Shown piece after piece: positions 34,800-43,711 of a stretch of DNA of 48,950 bases. The notes under the pieces were generated by a model, which worked only from the letters and a program-made list of their open reading frames with translations, searched no databases and was not told where the DNA came from. Position 1 is the first letter of the stretch, and the number at the start of each line of letters is the position of its first letter. Both the position numbers and the translations under genes were made by a program. The stretch spans positions 1-48,950 of the forward strand of contig CAMDGF010000010.1 in NCBI GenBank assembly GCA_945897555.1. Reading direction: 5' to 3'. The DNA comes from Klebsiella pneumoniae (GTDB lineage Bacteria > Pseudomonadota > Gammaproteobacteria > Burkholderiales > UBA3065).

Positions 34800-35509
34800 G
34801 GTCGCACCGACTCGAGTTCCCAGATCAGCCAATCTTCGCGCAGGATCTCGCCGCCGCCACGGCGAGTGCGGGTCCACGGCGGGCGAACGTAGGTGCCAGT
34901 GACCTGGCGCTTGACCCAGAAGCCGAGTTCGGGCGCATACCAGAGCACCTCTCGGCGGTCGGTGCGCCAGCGAAAAGGGTCATCGTTAAAGAACGAGATG
35001 AAGCGCTCATAACGGGCTGCGCGGAACGTGCCAGCTGGCACCGTGACCTCCTCCATACCCGCCGCGCGGATCAGTACGGTCCATGCCTCGGCGCGTGACG
35101 CCGGCGGCCGGATGACATCGGAGCGGTGCCATTCGCGCCCACCGTCAGGCGGACCGTCAAACAGAGGGAGGCCCTGTTCATAGCGCAGCGGACGGTAATA
35201 GAAAGCATCTTCAAGCACTCTCCAGCCACTTGCATAGCGCTGTATCTGCCCACTGCGCAGCCCGCTGAGCGGTTGCCCGGAAACCTCGACCGAAAGCTCG
35301 AAGCCCGCCTCATCGGCCCGCCTGACGGTGAACTCGACACCGGCAACAGGGGCGCCGCTGAAACCGTCGAGTTCGCGAAACTGCAACACCGTGCCCGCGC
35401 CGGGCGTCGGCAGCTGGACCGCGGGGCGGCCTGACATCTGATGCGCGCAGCCGCCGAGTAGCGTCGCCAGCGATGCAAAGAGCATCAGGATAGGGATCAG
35501 CCGGACCAT
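34796..35509 (-). CDS. Putative lipoprotein, function unknown
   Basis: A 237-residue protein with a lipoprotein signal (L-I-P-I-L-M-L-F-A-S-L-A-T-L-L-G-G-C-A-H, lipidated Cys near residue 21). The mature part has no motif I recognise; it is rich in Trp and Tyr (A-F-Y-Y-R-P-L-R-Y, W-R-T-D-R-R-E-V-L-W-Y-A-P-E-L-G-F-W-V-K-R), suggesting a beta-rich envelope protein. GGAG eight bases before ATG 35509 selects this start over one at 35551. It overlaps cphA tail to tail by four bases and is divergent from the PlcP-like gene. Confidence 0.8.
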   Translation of the reverse strand: MVRLIPILMLFASLATLLGGCAHQMSGRPAVQLPTPGAGTVLQFRELDGFSGAPVAGVEFTVRRADEAGFELSVEVSGQPLSGLRSGQIQRYASGWRVLEDAFYYRPLRYEQGLPLFDGPPDGGREWHRSDVIRPPASRAEAWTVLIRAAGMEEVTVPAGTFRAARYERFISFFNDDPFRWRTDRREVLWYAPELGFWVKRQVTGTYVRPPWTRTRRGGGEILREDWLIWELESVRP

Positions 35510-35594
35510 GTGCGTCACTCCGATCGTCGGGCAGTCAATGAAACCCGACACGTCAAGAAGACAGCTTACCGATGCCCGGGTTCTGTCCGCATGA

Positions 35595-35612
35595 TTGTCA
35601 TGTTGCCGTCAC
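35595..35612 (+). promoter_or_regulatory. Candidate Pho box upstream of the plcP-agt pair
   Basis: TTGTCAT-GTTG-CCGTCAC matches the PhoB direct-repeat consensus CTGTCAT-N4-CTGTCAY at 12 of 14 positions and is oriented towards the phosphoesterase gene. A -10-like CATGTT follows about 10 bases downstream (35623-35628). If functional, the ATG codons upstream of it cannot be the start of the gene. Confidence 0.55.
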
Positions 35613-35635
35613 GAAGTACAGGCATGTTGCGCGCC

Positions 35636-36535
35636 ATGCATGCGCAGGCCGCCCCGGTCGACAACGCACCCGACGAAGGGGGCGAAGGGAAGCGATTCCG
35701 CGCCATCTGGATCTCCGACATCCACCTCGGCACCCCCGGCTGCCAGGCTGAGTGCCTGCTGGACTTTTTGCGTCACCACGAATCCGATGTGCTCTACCTG
35801 GTCGGCGACATCGTCGATGGCTGGCAGCTGCGCAAGGGTTGGTATTGGCCGCAATCGCACAACGATGTGGTGCAGAAGGTGCTGCGCAAGGCTCGCAAAG
35901 GGACACGGGTGGTCTACGTGGCCGGCAACCACGACGAAGTGGCACGGCAGTTTCTCGGCATGCGCTTTGGCGATATCGAGATCGTCAACGAGATCGTGCA
36001 TCCGCTGCTCGACGGCCGGAAGCTCTGGGTCATCCATGGCGACATGTTCGACGGCGTGCTGCAGCATGCCCGCTGGCTCGCCTTGCTCGGAGACAGCGCC
36101 TACACGCTGATCCTCAAACTCAACCAGTGGTTCAACGCCGTCCGTCACCGCCTCGGCTTCTCCTACTGGTCGCTCTCTCAATACCTCAAACAGAAGGTCA
36201 AGAAAGCCGTGAACTTCATCACCGAGTTTGAACATGCGGTGGTGAACGAGGCTCGCCGCCGGGGTTATCAAGGCGTGGTCTGCGGACACATTCACAAGGC
36301 CGAGATCCGCGACGTCGAGGGTCTCCTCTACTGCAATGACGGCGACTGGGTGGAGAGCCTCACGGCCCTGGTCGAGACGACCGAAGGTGACCTTGAGCTG
36401 ATCCATTGGCCCTGGCGCGGCAATGCGCGCCCGCAAAAAGACCCGGTGGCGGTCGCTACGGCCCCTGAACCCTCTTGGTCGGAAGGCAGTCTGGCAATGG
36501 CGAACATCAGATCGACCGCGCGGACCGCGCGATGA
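35636..36535 (+). CDS. plcP: PlcP-like phospholipase C (calcineurin-type metallophosphoesterase)
   Basis: A protein of about 299 residues, in the group often labelled UDP-2,3-diacylglucosamine hydrolase. Metal motifs are W-I-S-D-I-H-L-G-T, V-G-D-I-V-D-G-W, A-G-N-H-D-E, I-H-G-D-M-F-D and C-G-H-I-H-K-A-E. The blocks G-W-Y-W-P-Q-S-H-N-D-V-V-Q-K and F-S-Y-W-S-L-S-Q match what I recall of PlcP, which splits phospholipids into diacylglycerol and phospho-headgroups under phosphate starvation. An Agt-like glycosyltransferase overlaps its stop, which fits that pathway better than LpxH. ATG 35636 is used because a candidate Pho box lies just upstream; ATGs at 35591 and 35624 are alternatives. Confidence 0.8.
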   Translation: MHAQAAPVDNAPDEGGEGKRFRAIWISDIHLGTPGCQAECLLDFLRHHESDVLYLVGDIVDGWQLRKGWYWPQSHNDVVQKVLRKARKGTRVVYVAGNHDEVARQFLGMRFGDIEIVNEIVHPLLDGRKLWVIHGDMFDGVLQHARWLALLGDSAYTLILKLNQWFNAVRHRLGFSYWSLSQYLKQKVKKAVNFITEFEHAVVNEARRRGYQGVVCGHIHKAEIRDVEGLLYCNDGDWVESLTALVETTEGDLELIHWPWRGNARPQKDPVAVATAPEPSWSEGSLAMANIRSTARTAR

Positions 36536-37539
36536 TGAAGCGCATCCTCATCGTCACCGACGCCTGGCTTCCCCAAGTCAACGGCGTGGTGAAGACCCTG
36601 CAGAACACGGCCGCCGAGCTGCAGGGACAGGGGTTCGCCGTCGGCTTCGTGACACCGCAAGCGTTTCGTACCCTCCCGTGCCCGACCTACCCCGATATCC
36701 GACTCTCGTTGTGTACAAAGGCGATGGTCGCCCGCCAGATCGACGAGTTCGCCCCGGATGCCCTGCACATCTCCACCGAAGGACCGCTGGGTTGGGCGGC
36801 GCGGGCGATAGCTCTTGACCGTGGCTGGCAGTTCACCACCGCCTACCACACGCGTTTCCCGGAATACGTCGCCAGCCGATCGCCAGTCCCCGTCGCCTGG
36901 GCCTATCGGCTTTTGCGCCGCTTCCACGCGCCGTCCGCGGCGGTGATGGCACCCACCGGTTCCATCATCCGTGACCTCGAGGCGCGGCGCTTTGCCAACG
37001 TCGTGCACTGGTCGCGGGGTGTCGACCACAGTGTGTTCCGACCCGACCCGCCGGCCGAACGTCGCCATGCCGGACCGCCAGTCTTCCTCTACGCCGGACG
37101 GGTCTCGGTAGAAAAGAACATCGAAGCCTTCCTGCAGCTCGATCTGCCCGGCGAGAAATGGGTGGCTGGCGATGGCCCAGCCCTTGCAACCCTGCGCAAA
37201 CGCTACCCCGACGCTCGATTCCTCGGCATGAAGACCCACGCCGAGCTCGCCGACATCTACCGGCAGGCGCGGGTCTTTGTGTTCCCCAGCCGCACCGACA
37301 CCTTCGGCCTCGTGCTGGTGGAGGCCATGGCTTGTGGCCTGCCAGTGGCAGCCTACCCGGTGCCAGGGCCGGTGGATGTCGTGGGCAATGGTGTCGCTGG
37401 CGCACTCGACGACGACCTCGGTGCGGCTTGCCGGCGCGCTCTCATCCTGCGCCCCGAGGATGCCATCGAGCAGGCCGCGCGCTTCACCTGGGAAACCGCC
37501 ACCGGCCAGTTCAGCAAGGCCTTGGTGCCCACGCGATAG
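36532..37539 (+). CDS. Agt-like glycosyltransferase (GT4 family)
   Basis: A 335-residue GT-B glycosyltransferase. The N-terminal half opens with [16 protein letters not shown] and contains [12 protein letters not shown] and [10 protein letters not shown]. The donor half has [14 protein letters not shown] and the E-x7-E-like [22 protein letters not shown]. These resemble Agt, which transfers sugars to diacylglycerol to make glycolipids in phosphate-starved bacteria. ATG codons at 36532 and 36535 overlap the stop of the PlcP-like gene, so diacylglycerol production and glycosylation appear coupled. Sugar donor is not predictable. Confidence 0.85.
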   Translation: MMKRILIVTDAWLPQVNGVVKTLQNTAAELQGQGFAVGFVTPQAFRTLPCPTYPDIRLSLCTKAMVARQIDEFAPDALHISTEGPLGWAARAIALDRGWQFTTAYHTRFPEYVASRSPVPVAWAYRLLRRFHAPSAAVMAPTGSIIRDLEARRFANVVHWSRGVDHSVFRPDPPAERRHAGPPVFLYAGRVSVEKNIEAFLQLDLPGEKWVAGDGPALATLRKRYPDARFLGMKTHAELADIYRQARVFVFPSRTDTFGLVLVEAMACGLPVAAYPVPGPVDVVGNGVAGALDDDLGAACRRALILRPEDAIEQAARFTWETATGQFSKALVPTR

Positions 37540-37614
37540 GGCTACCGCTGCGAGAAGCCGCCGGGGCGCTGAACGGCTACACTTGCGCCCTTCGCAAGCC
37601 CGATCGCAGCCTCC

Positions 37615-38719
37615 ATGGACGCCGAACACCTCAACGCCCTTGCCAACCTCATCAGCGACCTCGCCAATCGTGGCGACGAGCTGCGGAGGTATCTTTGACT
37701 ACGACGCCAAGCATGAGCGCCTCGAGGAACTGGTCCGCCTGAGCGAGGCCCCCGAATTCTGGGATGACCCCAAGCGGGCCCAGGACATGGGCCGCGAGCA
37801 GAAATCGTTGGAGACGGTGGTCGGCGCACTCGACCGCATCCGCGAGGGTCTGACCGATGCCGCTGAACTGCTCGATATGGCGCGTGGCGAAGACGATTGG
37901 GACACTGTCGCAGCGGTAGAGACCGACGTCGGTCATCTGCAGCAAGCGGTTGAGCAACTCGAGTTCCGCCGCATGTTCAGCAACCCGATGGACCCCAACA
38001 ACTGCTTCATCGACATCCAATCCGGGGCGGGTGGCACCGAAGCCCAGGATTGGGCAGGCATGCTCATGCGCATGTATGTGCGCTTTTGCGAGCGCAAGGG
38101 TTTTCAGGTGGAGGTGTTGGAGGAGTCCGACGGTGAGGTGGCAGGCATCACCAGCTGCACGCTCAAGATCGGCGGCGACCACGCCTACGGCCACCTGCGT
38201 ACCGAGACCGGCGTACACCGGCTGGTACGCGTCTCGCCGTTCGACAGCAACGCGCGCCGCCACACCAGCTTCTGCAGCGTGTTCATCTACCCCGAAGTGG
38301 ATGACAGCATCGAGATCGAGATCAACCCGGCCGACCTGCGCGTCGATACATACCGGGCAAGTGGCGCGGGCGGCCAGCACATCAACAAGACCGACTCGGC
38401 CGTGCGCATCACACACGCGCCCTCGGGCATCGTCGTACAGTGCCAGAATGACCGCAGCCAGCATCGCAACCGCGAAGAGGCGATGCAGATGCTGCGCGCC
38501 AAGCTCTTTGAAGCCGAACTGCGCAAGCGCATGGAGGCACAGCAGGCGCTCGAGGCGGGAAAAAGCGACATCGGTTGGGGCCACCAGATCCGCTCGTACG
38601 TGTTCGACCAGAGCCGCGTCAAGGATCTGCGCACCAATGTGGAGGTCGGCAATGTGAAGGGCGTGATGGACGGCGACCTCGACATCTTCATCCAAGCCAG
38701 CCTCAAGCAAGGGGTTTGA
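37615..38719 (+). CDS. prfB: Peptide chain release factor 2 with programmed +1 frameshift
   Basis: RF2 ends translation at UGA and UAA. The first 27 codons (37615-37695) end at an in-frame TGA at 37696-37698. The site CTT-TGA-C is preceded by GGAGG at 37685-37689, the usual stimulator of the +1 shift; translation resumes at GAC 37697 and runs to 38719, giving about 367 residues. The RF2 recognition motif S-P-F lies in V-R-V-S-P-F-D-S-N, and the catalytic G-G-Q in [11 protein letters not shown]. The frameshift makes RF2 control its own level. Confidence 0.97.
37685..37699 (+). promoter_or_regulatory. RF2 programmed frameshift site
   Basis: GGAGG, then TAT, then CTTTGAC. The layout equals the conserved RF2 autoregulatory site, with an internal Shine-Dalgarno-like element three bases before the CTT slip codon and a C after the UGA. 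Confidence 0.95.
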
Positions 38720-38825
38720 CCCTCACCAGTGCCCAGCGGGGCCAGCGGCGACCCAGAGTTCTTGCGCTGCCTCAATTATTTGCGTTATGTTCGGCGAACT
38801 TTGCTGAAGAAACGCCGACAACCGC

Positions 38826-39608
38826 ATGCACATCGGCACCGAGGTTCAGGCTCCGCTGCGTTACGAGTTCCCGCTCACCGAGCGGGTGCGCTTGCTGTTG
38901 CGCCTCGAAGACACCGCTGCCCGCATCCGCGAACAAGCGGCAGCAGCGTCGCCCGAATCACATCGCTACGCATTGGCAGCGCTCTGCGAGCTGATGGAGC
39001 TGACAACCCGCATCGACCTCAATAGCGAGATCCGCATCGAGGCCGATCGCCAACGCACGCTGCTGCGCAACTTGCGCCATTTGGCGGCAGTCGACTCCGA
39101 GACGCTGGATGGCGTGCTGTCTGAGCTCGAGGCCATCATCCGCACCCTCGACGCCTACTCGGACCGAGCCGGATCGCGCTGCCGGGAGGACGGCTGGCTC
39201 GCCATGGTGCGCGCTCGCATGGCACTGCCCGGCGGGCTGACCCGATTCGACACGCCCAGTTTCTACTGCTGGTCGGCGATCGATGCGTCCGCTCGGCGCG
39301 ACCGCCTGCTCGAGTGGCTGTCGGACTTTGCCTGCGCCACCGACAGTGCCGCGATACTACTGGGTTTGCTGCGGCGTTCCGCCGAGACCGAATCGCAGCG
39401 AGCACCCGGTGGGCAGTTCATGCGGACGCTCTCCCGGCAGCCCCTACTGGTGACCATAGACACCGAGAGAGGCTCGATGCTGGTCCCCGAGATCAGTGCC
39501 AACCGGTCTTCTCTGCTGGTGAGATTCATGCACTTCAGTCCGACCGGCCGACCCCGCCCCTGCGAAGATGCGGTCGAATTCGGGCTTGCCGTGACCTACT
39601 GCGGCTGA
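38826..39608 (+). CDS. zapD: Cell division protein ZapD
   Basis: A 260-residue ZapD, which binds the FtsZ C-terminal tail and bundles Z-ring filaments. Family blocks are Y-E-F-P-L-T-E-R-V-R-L-L-L-R-L-E near residue 12, the helical region D-L-N-S-E-I-R-I-E-A-D-R-Q-R, and G-G-Q-F-M-R-T-L near 195, with C-terminal beta strands ending F-G-L-A-V-T-Y-C. It lies 106 bases after prfB and 8 bases before yacG on the same strand, the common zapD-yacG arrangement. Confidence 0.94.
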   Translation: MHIGTEVQAPLRYEFPLTERVRLLLRLEDTAARIREQAAAASPESHRYALAALCELMELTTRIDLNSEIRIEADRQRTLLRNLRHLAAVDSETLDGVLSELEAIIRTLDAYSDRAGSRCREDGWLAMVRARMALPGGLTRFDTPSFYCWSAIDASARRDRLLEWLSDFACATDSAAILLGLLRRSAETESQRAPGGQFMRTLSRQPLLVTIDTERGSMLVPEISANRSSLLVRFMHFSPTGRPRPCEDAVEFGLAVTYCG

Positions 39609-39616
39609 ACACGCCC

Positions 39617-39814
39617 GTGACAAAGCACAAGCAGCGGATGGTTCTGTGCCCGCAGTGCGGCGCCGAATGCGCCTTCGACTCGGTCAACCCGTTCCGGCCC
39701 TTCTGCAGCGAGCGCTGTCGCACCATCGACCTCGGCGCGTGGGCGAACGAGTCCTATCGAGTGCCCGTGAGCGAAGAGCCCGACCCCGGGGACACCGGCG
39801 TCAGCCCGCTCTGA
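39617..39814 (+). CDS. yacG: DNA gyrase inhibitor YacG
   Basis: A 65-residue zinc protein with four cysteines, C-P-Q-C-G-A-E-C and F-C-S-E-R-C-R-T-I-D-L-G-A-W, the YacG signature. YacG binds GyrB and blocks its DNA binding. The GTG at 39617 or the ATG at 39638 could be the start. Its last 61 bases overlap the 3' end of the convergent waaA gene. Confidence 0.93.
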   Translation: MTKHKQRMVLCPQCGAECAFDSVNPFRPFCSERCRTIDLGAWANESYRVPVSEEPDPGDTGVSPL

Positions 39815-41115
39815 GGCAACAGGTCGACGAGCGCAACAAGCGTCCGCTCAAGACTGCCACGATGGCGTTGCCGGAGCTCCAGCGCGAGATGCCCCATGGC
39901 TGAACGCCGCGCACCGTCGCCAAGCAGCTGCGCGAGCGCATCACCCAGAGACTGGCCATCCGACACGCGGAGCGCCGCACCCGTTTCTACGGCCTCCCGC
40001 GTGAGCTCCATGAAATTGAAGGTGTGCGGGCCGACGAGCACCGGCTTGCCCAGAGCGAGCGGTTCCAGCAAGTTCTGCCCGCCAAGCTCCGCCAGCGATC
40101 CGCCCATGAAAACCACATCCGCGGCGCTGATGTAAGCCGCGAGTTCGCCCAGCGAATCGCCGATCCACACCGCCGTTCCGGGCGCCGGCGCGGTGGTAAG
40201 GCTGCGGCGACTGTGCGTGAGTCCAGCGGCGTCGAGCAGACGTTCGATGTCGGCGACGCGGTGCGGATGGCGTGGCACCCAGACCAACAAGGCCCCCGGT
40301 GTCAACGCAGCGAGGTGTCGGCACGCTTCGATGACCGGGCCATCCTCGCCCTCTCGGGTGCTTGCCGCCAGCCAGATGAGCCGCGGCTCGACACCCGCCT
40401 GCGCATCCGCCGCATGCCAAGCAGCCCGCCAGCTGGCGCCAAGGGCCATCTGTTGCGGATCCGGATCGGCATCCGACTTGAGGTTGCCAACGATGCGCAC
40501 ATCTCGCGCACCGAGGCCCGACAGGCGCTCTGCGTCAGCGACGGTCTGGGCGACCACCCGCGCCAGCCCGGCAAAGGCGGGCTCAGCAAGCGCTCGCAGT
40601 CTGGCGTAACCTCGTCGGGAGCGCTCCGAGAGCCTCGCATTGACGAGGCACAGCGGAACCCCTCGTGCCAGACAGCCAGCCACCAGATTGGGCCAGACCT
40701 CGGTCTCGATCAGCAGACCCAAGGCCGGGCGCTGACGATCAAGAAAGGCCGCGACCGCCCATGGCAGGTCATAGGGCAGATAGCCTCGCGCGACGCGGTC
40801 ACCGAACAAAGCCACTCCCATCTCACGTCCCGTGGGTGTGCCGTGGGTGAGCAGGATGCGTAGATCGGGCCTTTGCGCAAGAAGCGCCTCGACCAGCGGC
40901 TGCGCCGCTCGCGTCTCTCCGACCGAAACGGCATGGATCCAGATCAGCGGGCGCTCAGCCGACGCGGCTTGAGACGCAGGCAGCGCGCCGGCAAAACGCT
41001 CCGCCCAATGCCGCCGGTAACCCGTGTGTCTGCGGCTTCGCCACAGCAGGAACAGCGCGGCCAGTGGTGTTGCCGCGACAAGCAGCAGCGTGTATAGCAG
41101 TCGGGCGACAGGCAT
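39754..41115 (-). CDS. waaA: 3-deoxy-D-manno-octulosonic acid (Kdo) transferase
   Basis: WaaA attaches Kdo residues to lipid IV-A in lipopolysaccharide synthesis at the inner membrane. The 453-residue protein has an N-terminal anchor helix (L-L-Y-T-L-L-L-V-A-A-T-P-L-A-A-L-F-L-L), the GT30 blocks W-I-H-A-V-S-V-G-E-T, I-E-T-E-V-W-P-N-L and V-N-A-R-L-S-E-R-S, and the donor-side G-G-S-L-A-E-L-G-G-Q-N-L-L-E-P. I start at ATG 41115. It is divergent from lpxL and overlaps yacG by 61 bases at its 3' end. The last 15 residues, rich in Ser and Gly, may be a recent extension. Confidence 0.95.
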   Translation of the reverse strand: MPVARLLYTLLLVAATPLAALFLLWRSRRHTGYRRHWAERFAGALPASQAASAERPLIWIHAVSVGETRAAQPLVEALLAQRPDLRILLTHGTPTGREMGVALFGDRVARGYLPYDLPWAVAAFLDRQRPALGLLIETEVWPNLVAGCLARGVPLCLVNARLSERSRRGYARLRALAEPAFAGLARVVAQTVADAERLSGLGARDVRIVGNLKSDADPDPQQMALGASWRAAWHAADAQAGVEPRLIWLAASTREGEDGPVIEACRHLAALTPGALLVWVPRHPHRVADIERLLDAAGLTHSRRSLTTAPAPGTAVWIGDSLGELAAYISAADVVFMGGSLAELGGQNLLEPLALGKPVLVGPHTFNFMELTREAVETGAALRVSDGQSLGDALAQLLGDGARRSAMGHLALELRQRHRGSLERTLVALVDLLPQSGLTPVSPGSGSSLTGTR

Positions 41116-41183
41116 GTGTGCGGCAGTGTAGCATCGGCGCCGGCCTGTCTTTCCGCGCGGGCGCGCGTTGTCCGGAGTGCTGT

Positions 41184-42110
41184 TTGGCGATCCGCCTTCT
41201 CCCCCTCGTGAGATCTGCAAGACTGCTGCCGCGATATTGGGCCGCGTGGTCGAGCCTGATCGGATTGCGCCTGCTGTCGCTCTTGCCCTATCGGCTCCTG
41301 CTGATGGTCGGCCACCTGCTGGGGTGGGTTCTGTACCGGGCCTCCCCGGATCGCCGCGAGATCGCGCGCATCAACCTGCGGTTGTGCTTTCCGCAGATGC
41401 ACGACGATGAGCGGGAACGGTTGCTCCGCGCCAACTTTGAGTCGCTTGGCATCGCCGTATGCGAGACCGCCATGGCCTTCTTCTGGAGCGACCACCGCCT
41501 CGCGCCGCTGTCGCACGTCGAGGGCCTTGAGCACCTCGAGCAGGCACTGGCCCGCGGCAAGGGCGTGATCCTGCTCACCTGTCACATGACTCATCTGGAG
41601 GTGAGCGGTCACCTGCTCGCACTGCACGAGAAGATCAGCCTGATGTACCGCGAGCACAAGAACCCGCTGATGGACCAGGCGATCCGCGAATCACGCGCGG
41701 CGCGGGCGCACGACACGGTCGAACGCAACGATGTACGGGCCATGGTCCGCGAGCTGCGCAAGGGGCACGCGGTCTGGTACGCGCCCGATCAGAACTATGG
41801 CGGCACCACGCAAGTGGTGTTCGTGCCGTTCTTTGGGGTGCCGGCACTCACCGTCACCACGACCGCCCGCCTCGCGCAGATGACCGGCGCGGCGGTGGTG
41901 CCGTTCTTCCCCATCCGCCTGCGCGACGGCTCAGGCTATCGCATCCGTTTGCTACCGGCGCTCGCGGATTTCCCGCAAGGCAATGACGTCGTCGACACGG
42001 TGCGCGTCAACCAGATGGTCGAGCAGGCCATACTCGAGGCGCCCGAGCAATATCTGTGGGTGCATCGGCGGTTCAAGACGCGGCCCACTGCTGAGAGCAG
42101 GATCTACTGA
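41184..42110 (+). CDS. LpxL-type lipid A acyltransferase
   Basis: A 308-residue lysophospholipid acyltransferase-family protein that adds a secondary acyl chain to Kdo2-lipid IV-A. An N-terminal membrane segment (L-L-S-L-L-P-Y-R-L-L-L-M-V-G-H-L-L) is followed by the active-site motif L-L-T-C-H-M-T-H-L-E-V, with His and acidic residue four apart, and by Y-A-P-D-Q-N-Y-G. A TTG start at 41184 has GGAG six bases upstream; a GTG at 41208 is the alternative. Its stop shares a base with the next ATG, so both genes belong to one operon. Confidence 0.9.
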   Translation: MAIRLLPLVRSARLLPRYWAAWSSLIGLRLLSLLPYRLLLMVGHLLGWVLYRASPDRREIARINLRLCFPQMHDDERERLLRANFESLGIAVCETAMAFFWSDHRLAPLSHVEGLEHLEQALARGKGVILLTCHMTHLEVSGHLLALHEKISLMYREHKNPLMDQAIRESRAARAHDTVERNDVRAMVRELRKGHAVWYAPDQNYGGTTQVVFVPFFGVPALTVTTTARLAQMTGAAVVPFFPIRLRDGSGYRIRLLPALADFPQGNDVVDTVRVNQMVEQAILEAPEQYLWVHRRFKTRPTAESRIY

Positions 42111-43711
42111 TGCGCCCACTACCCATCTCCGTCTTCATCATCGCAAAAAACGAAGCCGACCGGATCCCGTTGGCGATCCGGTCTGTGCGCGACTGGGTCG
42201 AGGAAATCATCGTCATCGATTCCGGCAGCGAGGATGCGACCCTAAGCGTAAGCGAGGCGCTGGGCGCCCGCACGGTCTACCGCGCTTGGGAAGGCTATGG
42301 CCCGCAGAAGGTGTTTGGCGAGGGGCTTTGCCGCAACGACTGGATCCTCAACATCGATGCTGATGAAGAGGTCTCACCTGCACTTCGGGCGGACATCGAG
42401 CACCTGTTCTCACCGCTTCCCCAGCCCGGCTTGACCGGCTTTCGATTGCCAGTGCTCCCGCTCTATCCATTCCAGACGCGCGGCAATCCGGCAACGATCA
42501 CGAACTCGCCGATCCGCCTCTACAAGCGTTCTTGCGCGGGATTCAGTGACTCGACCGTGCATGATTCGGTAATGGTGCGTGAAGGCAACGTGCACAAGTT
42601 AAAGGGGCACCTTATTCACCGCTCGTTCCGGTCACTTTCGCATCACTTTGCCAAGATCAACGATTACACCTCGGCGCAAAGTGATGACTGGCTGGCCCGC
42701 AAACCCCCGCCTTACGGCGTTGAACTCCTGCTGACTCCACCCCTGTCTTTCGTTAAATCCTTCCTGTTCAGACGTGAGGTCGTCAACGGCCTCGATGGCA
42801 TGGTGGTGAGCTATATGTACGCTGTGCAGCGCTTCATGCGGATCGCCAAAGCGCGCGAGGCATTCTTGCTGGCGCGGAACATGCCCGACAGCGCCAGAGC
42901 CACCTGGGGCGCATTCCGTCTGCAGCGGACGGGCGAATTCATCCGCCGGATCAGCCACCGGATGCCCCCCAACTGGCTCGGGCGCCGTCTGGCTCTGCTG
43001 TCGAGACGGCTTGCGCTGGCTGGCGCAGGGCCGTGGATCGATGGCGAGAGCGAGGGCATCCGTCTGCGCGTCGCGCGGCGTGGGAACGTCTCAGACCGCA
43101 AGTTCCTCTTCATGCCGCAGTTCGTTGACCGGATCGAACGCGAACTGCTGCGGCAACAAGCCACCGCAGGGGGATACTTTCTCGATATCGGCGCCAACGC
43201 CGGGGTCTATTCGCTCACTCTGGCGCAACGTTATGCAGCACTCGGCGATGGTCGTGTGTTCGCCTTCGAGCCCAACCCCAGCATGGCTGATCGCCTGCGG
43301 AGCAACGCCGCTTTCAACGACTTCGGCAGGCTCATCCAGGTCCAACAGTGGGCCTTGGCCGATCGTGACGGTCGGATGCAACTTGCGCTCGACGCCTCGA
43401 ACCTCGGTCAGAGCAGCCTCACGGGGGACACCGCGAGCAACACGATCGAAGTGCAGACACGCACCCTGGTCGGCTTTATCGCCGAACGCGGTCTCGGTCA
43501 GGCGGACGGCCTCAAGATCGATGTCGAAGGCGCCGAGGACAGGGTGCTGGGCCCCTTCATGCGTGAAGCGGGGCAGCACTTGCTGCCCCGCTGCATCGTT
43601 ATCGAGAACTCCGAGGCGCTCTGGTCGGAGGACCTGTACGCCTTGTTCGCATCGCGTGGCTACCGCCTACTTCGCCGCACGCGCATGAACGCTGTATTCA
43701 AGCTCACTTGA
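42110..43711 (+). CDS. Fusion of GT2 glycosyltransferase and FkbM-type methyltransferase
   Basis: A 533-residue protein with two enzymes. Residues 1-250 are a GT-A glycosyltransferase of the WaaE/KdtX type (I-S-V-F-I-I-A-K-N-E-A-D-R-I, then V-I-D-S-G-S-E-D, N-I-D-A-D-E-E-V and H-D-S-V-M-V). Residues 330-533 match FkbM methyltransferases (F-L-D-I-G-A-N-A-G-V-Y-S-L-T-L, F-A-F-E-P-N-P, K-I-D-V-E-G-A-E). The arrangement with waaA and lpxL suggests modification of lipopolysaccharide core, with one polypeptide adding a sugar and a methyl group. The ATG shares its A with the lpxL stop. Confidence 0.88.
   Translation: MRPLPISVFIIAKNEADRIPLAIRSVRDWVEEIIVIDSGSEDATLSVSEALGARTVYRAWEGYGPQKVFGEGLCRNDWILNIDADEEVSPALRADIEHLFSPLPQPGLTGFRLPVLPLYPFQTRGNPATITNSPIRLYKRSCAGFSDSTVHDSVMVREGNVHKLKGHLIHRSFRSLSHHFAKINDYTSAQSDDWLARKPPPYGVELLLTPPLSFVKSFLFRREVVNGLDGMVVSYMYAVQRFMRIAKAREAFLLARNMPDSARATWGAFRLQRTGEFIRRISHRMPPNWLGRRLALLSRRLALAGAGPWIDGESEGIRLRVARRGNVSDRKFLFMPQFVDRIERELLRQQATAGGYFLDIGANAGVYSLTLAQRYAALGDGRVFAFEPNPSMADRLRSNAAFNDFGRLIQVQQWALADRDGRMQLALDASNLGQSSLTGDTASNTIEVQTRTLVGFIAERGLGQADGLKIDVEGAEDRVLGPFMREAGQHLLPRCIVIENSEALWSEDLYALFASRGYRLLRRTRMNAVFKLT

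Noticed and set aside
35636-36535. Standard LpxH of lipid A synthesis
   Set aside because: The motif set and overlap with an Agt-like glycosyltransferase fit PlcP better, though only phylogeny can settle it.
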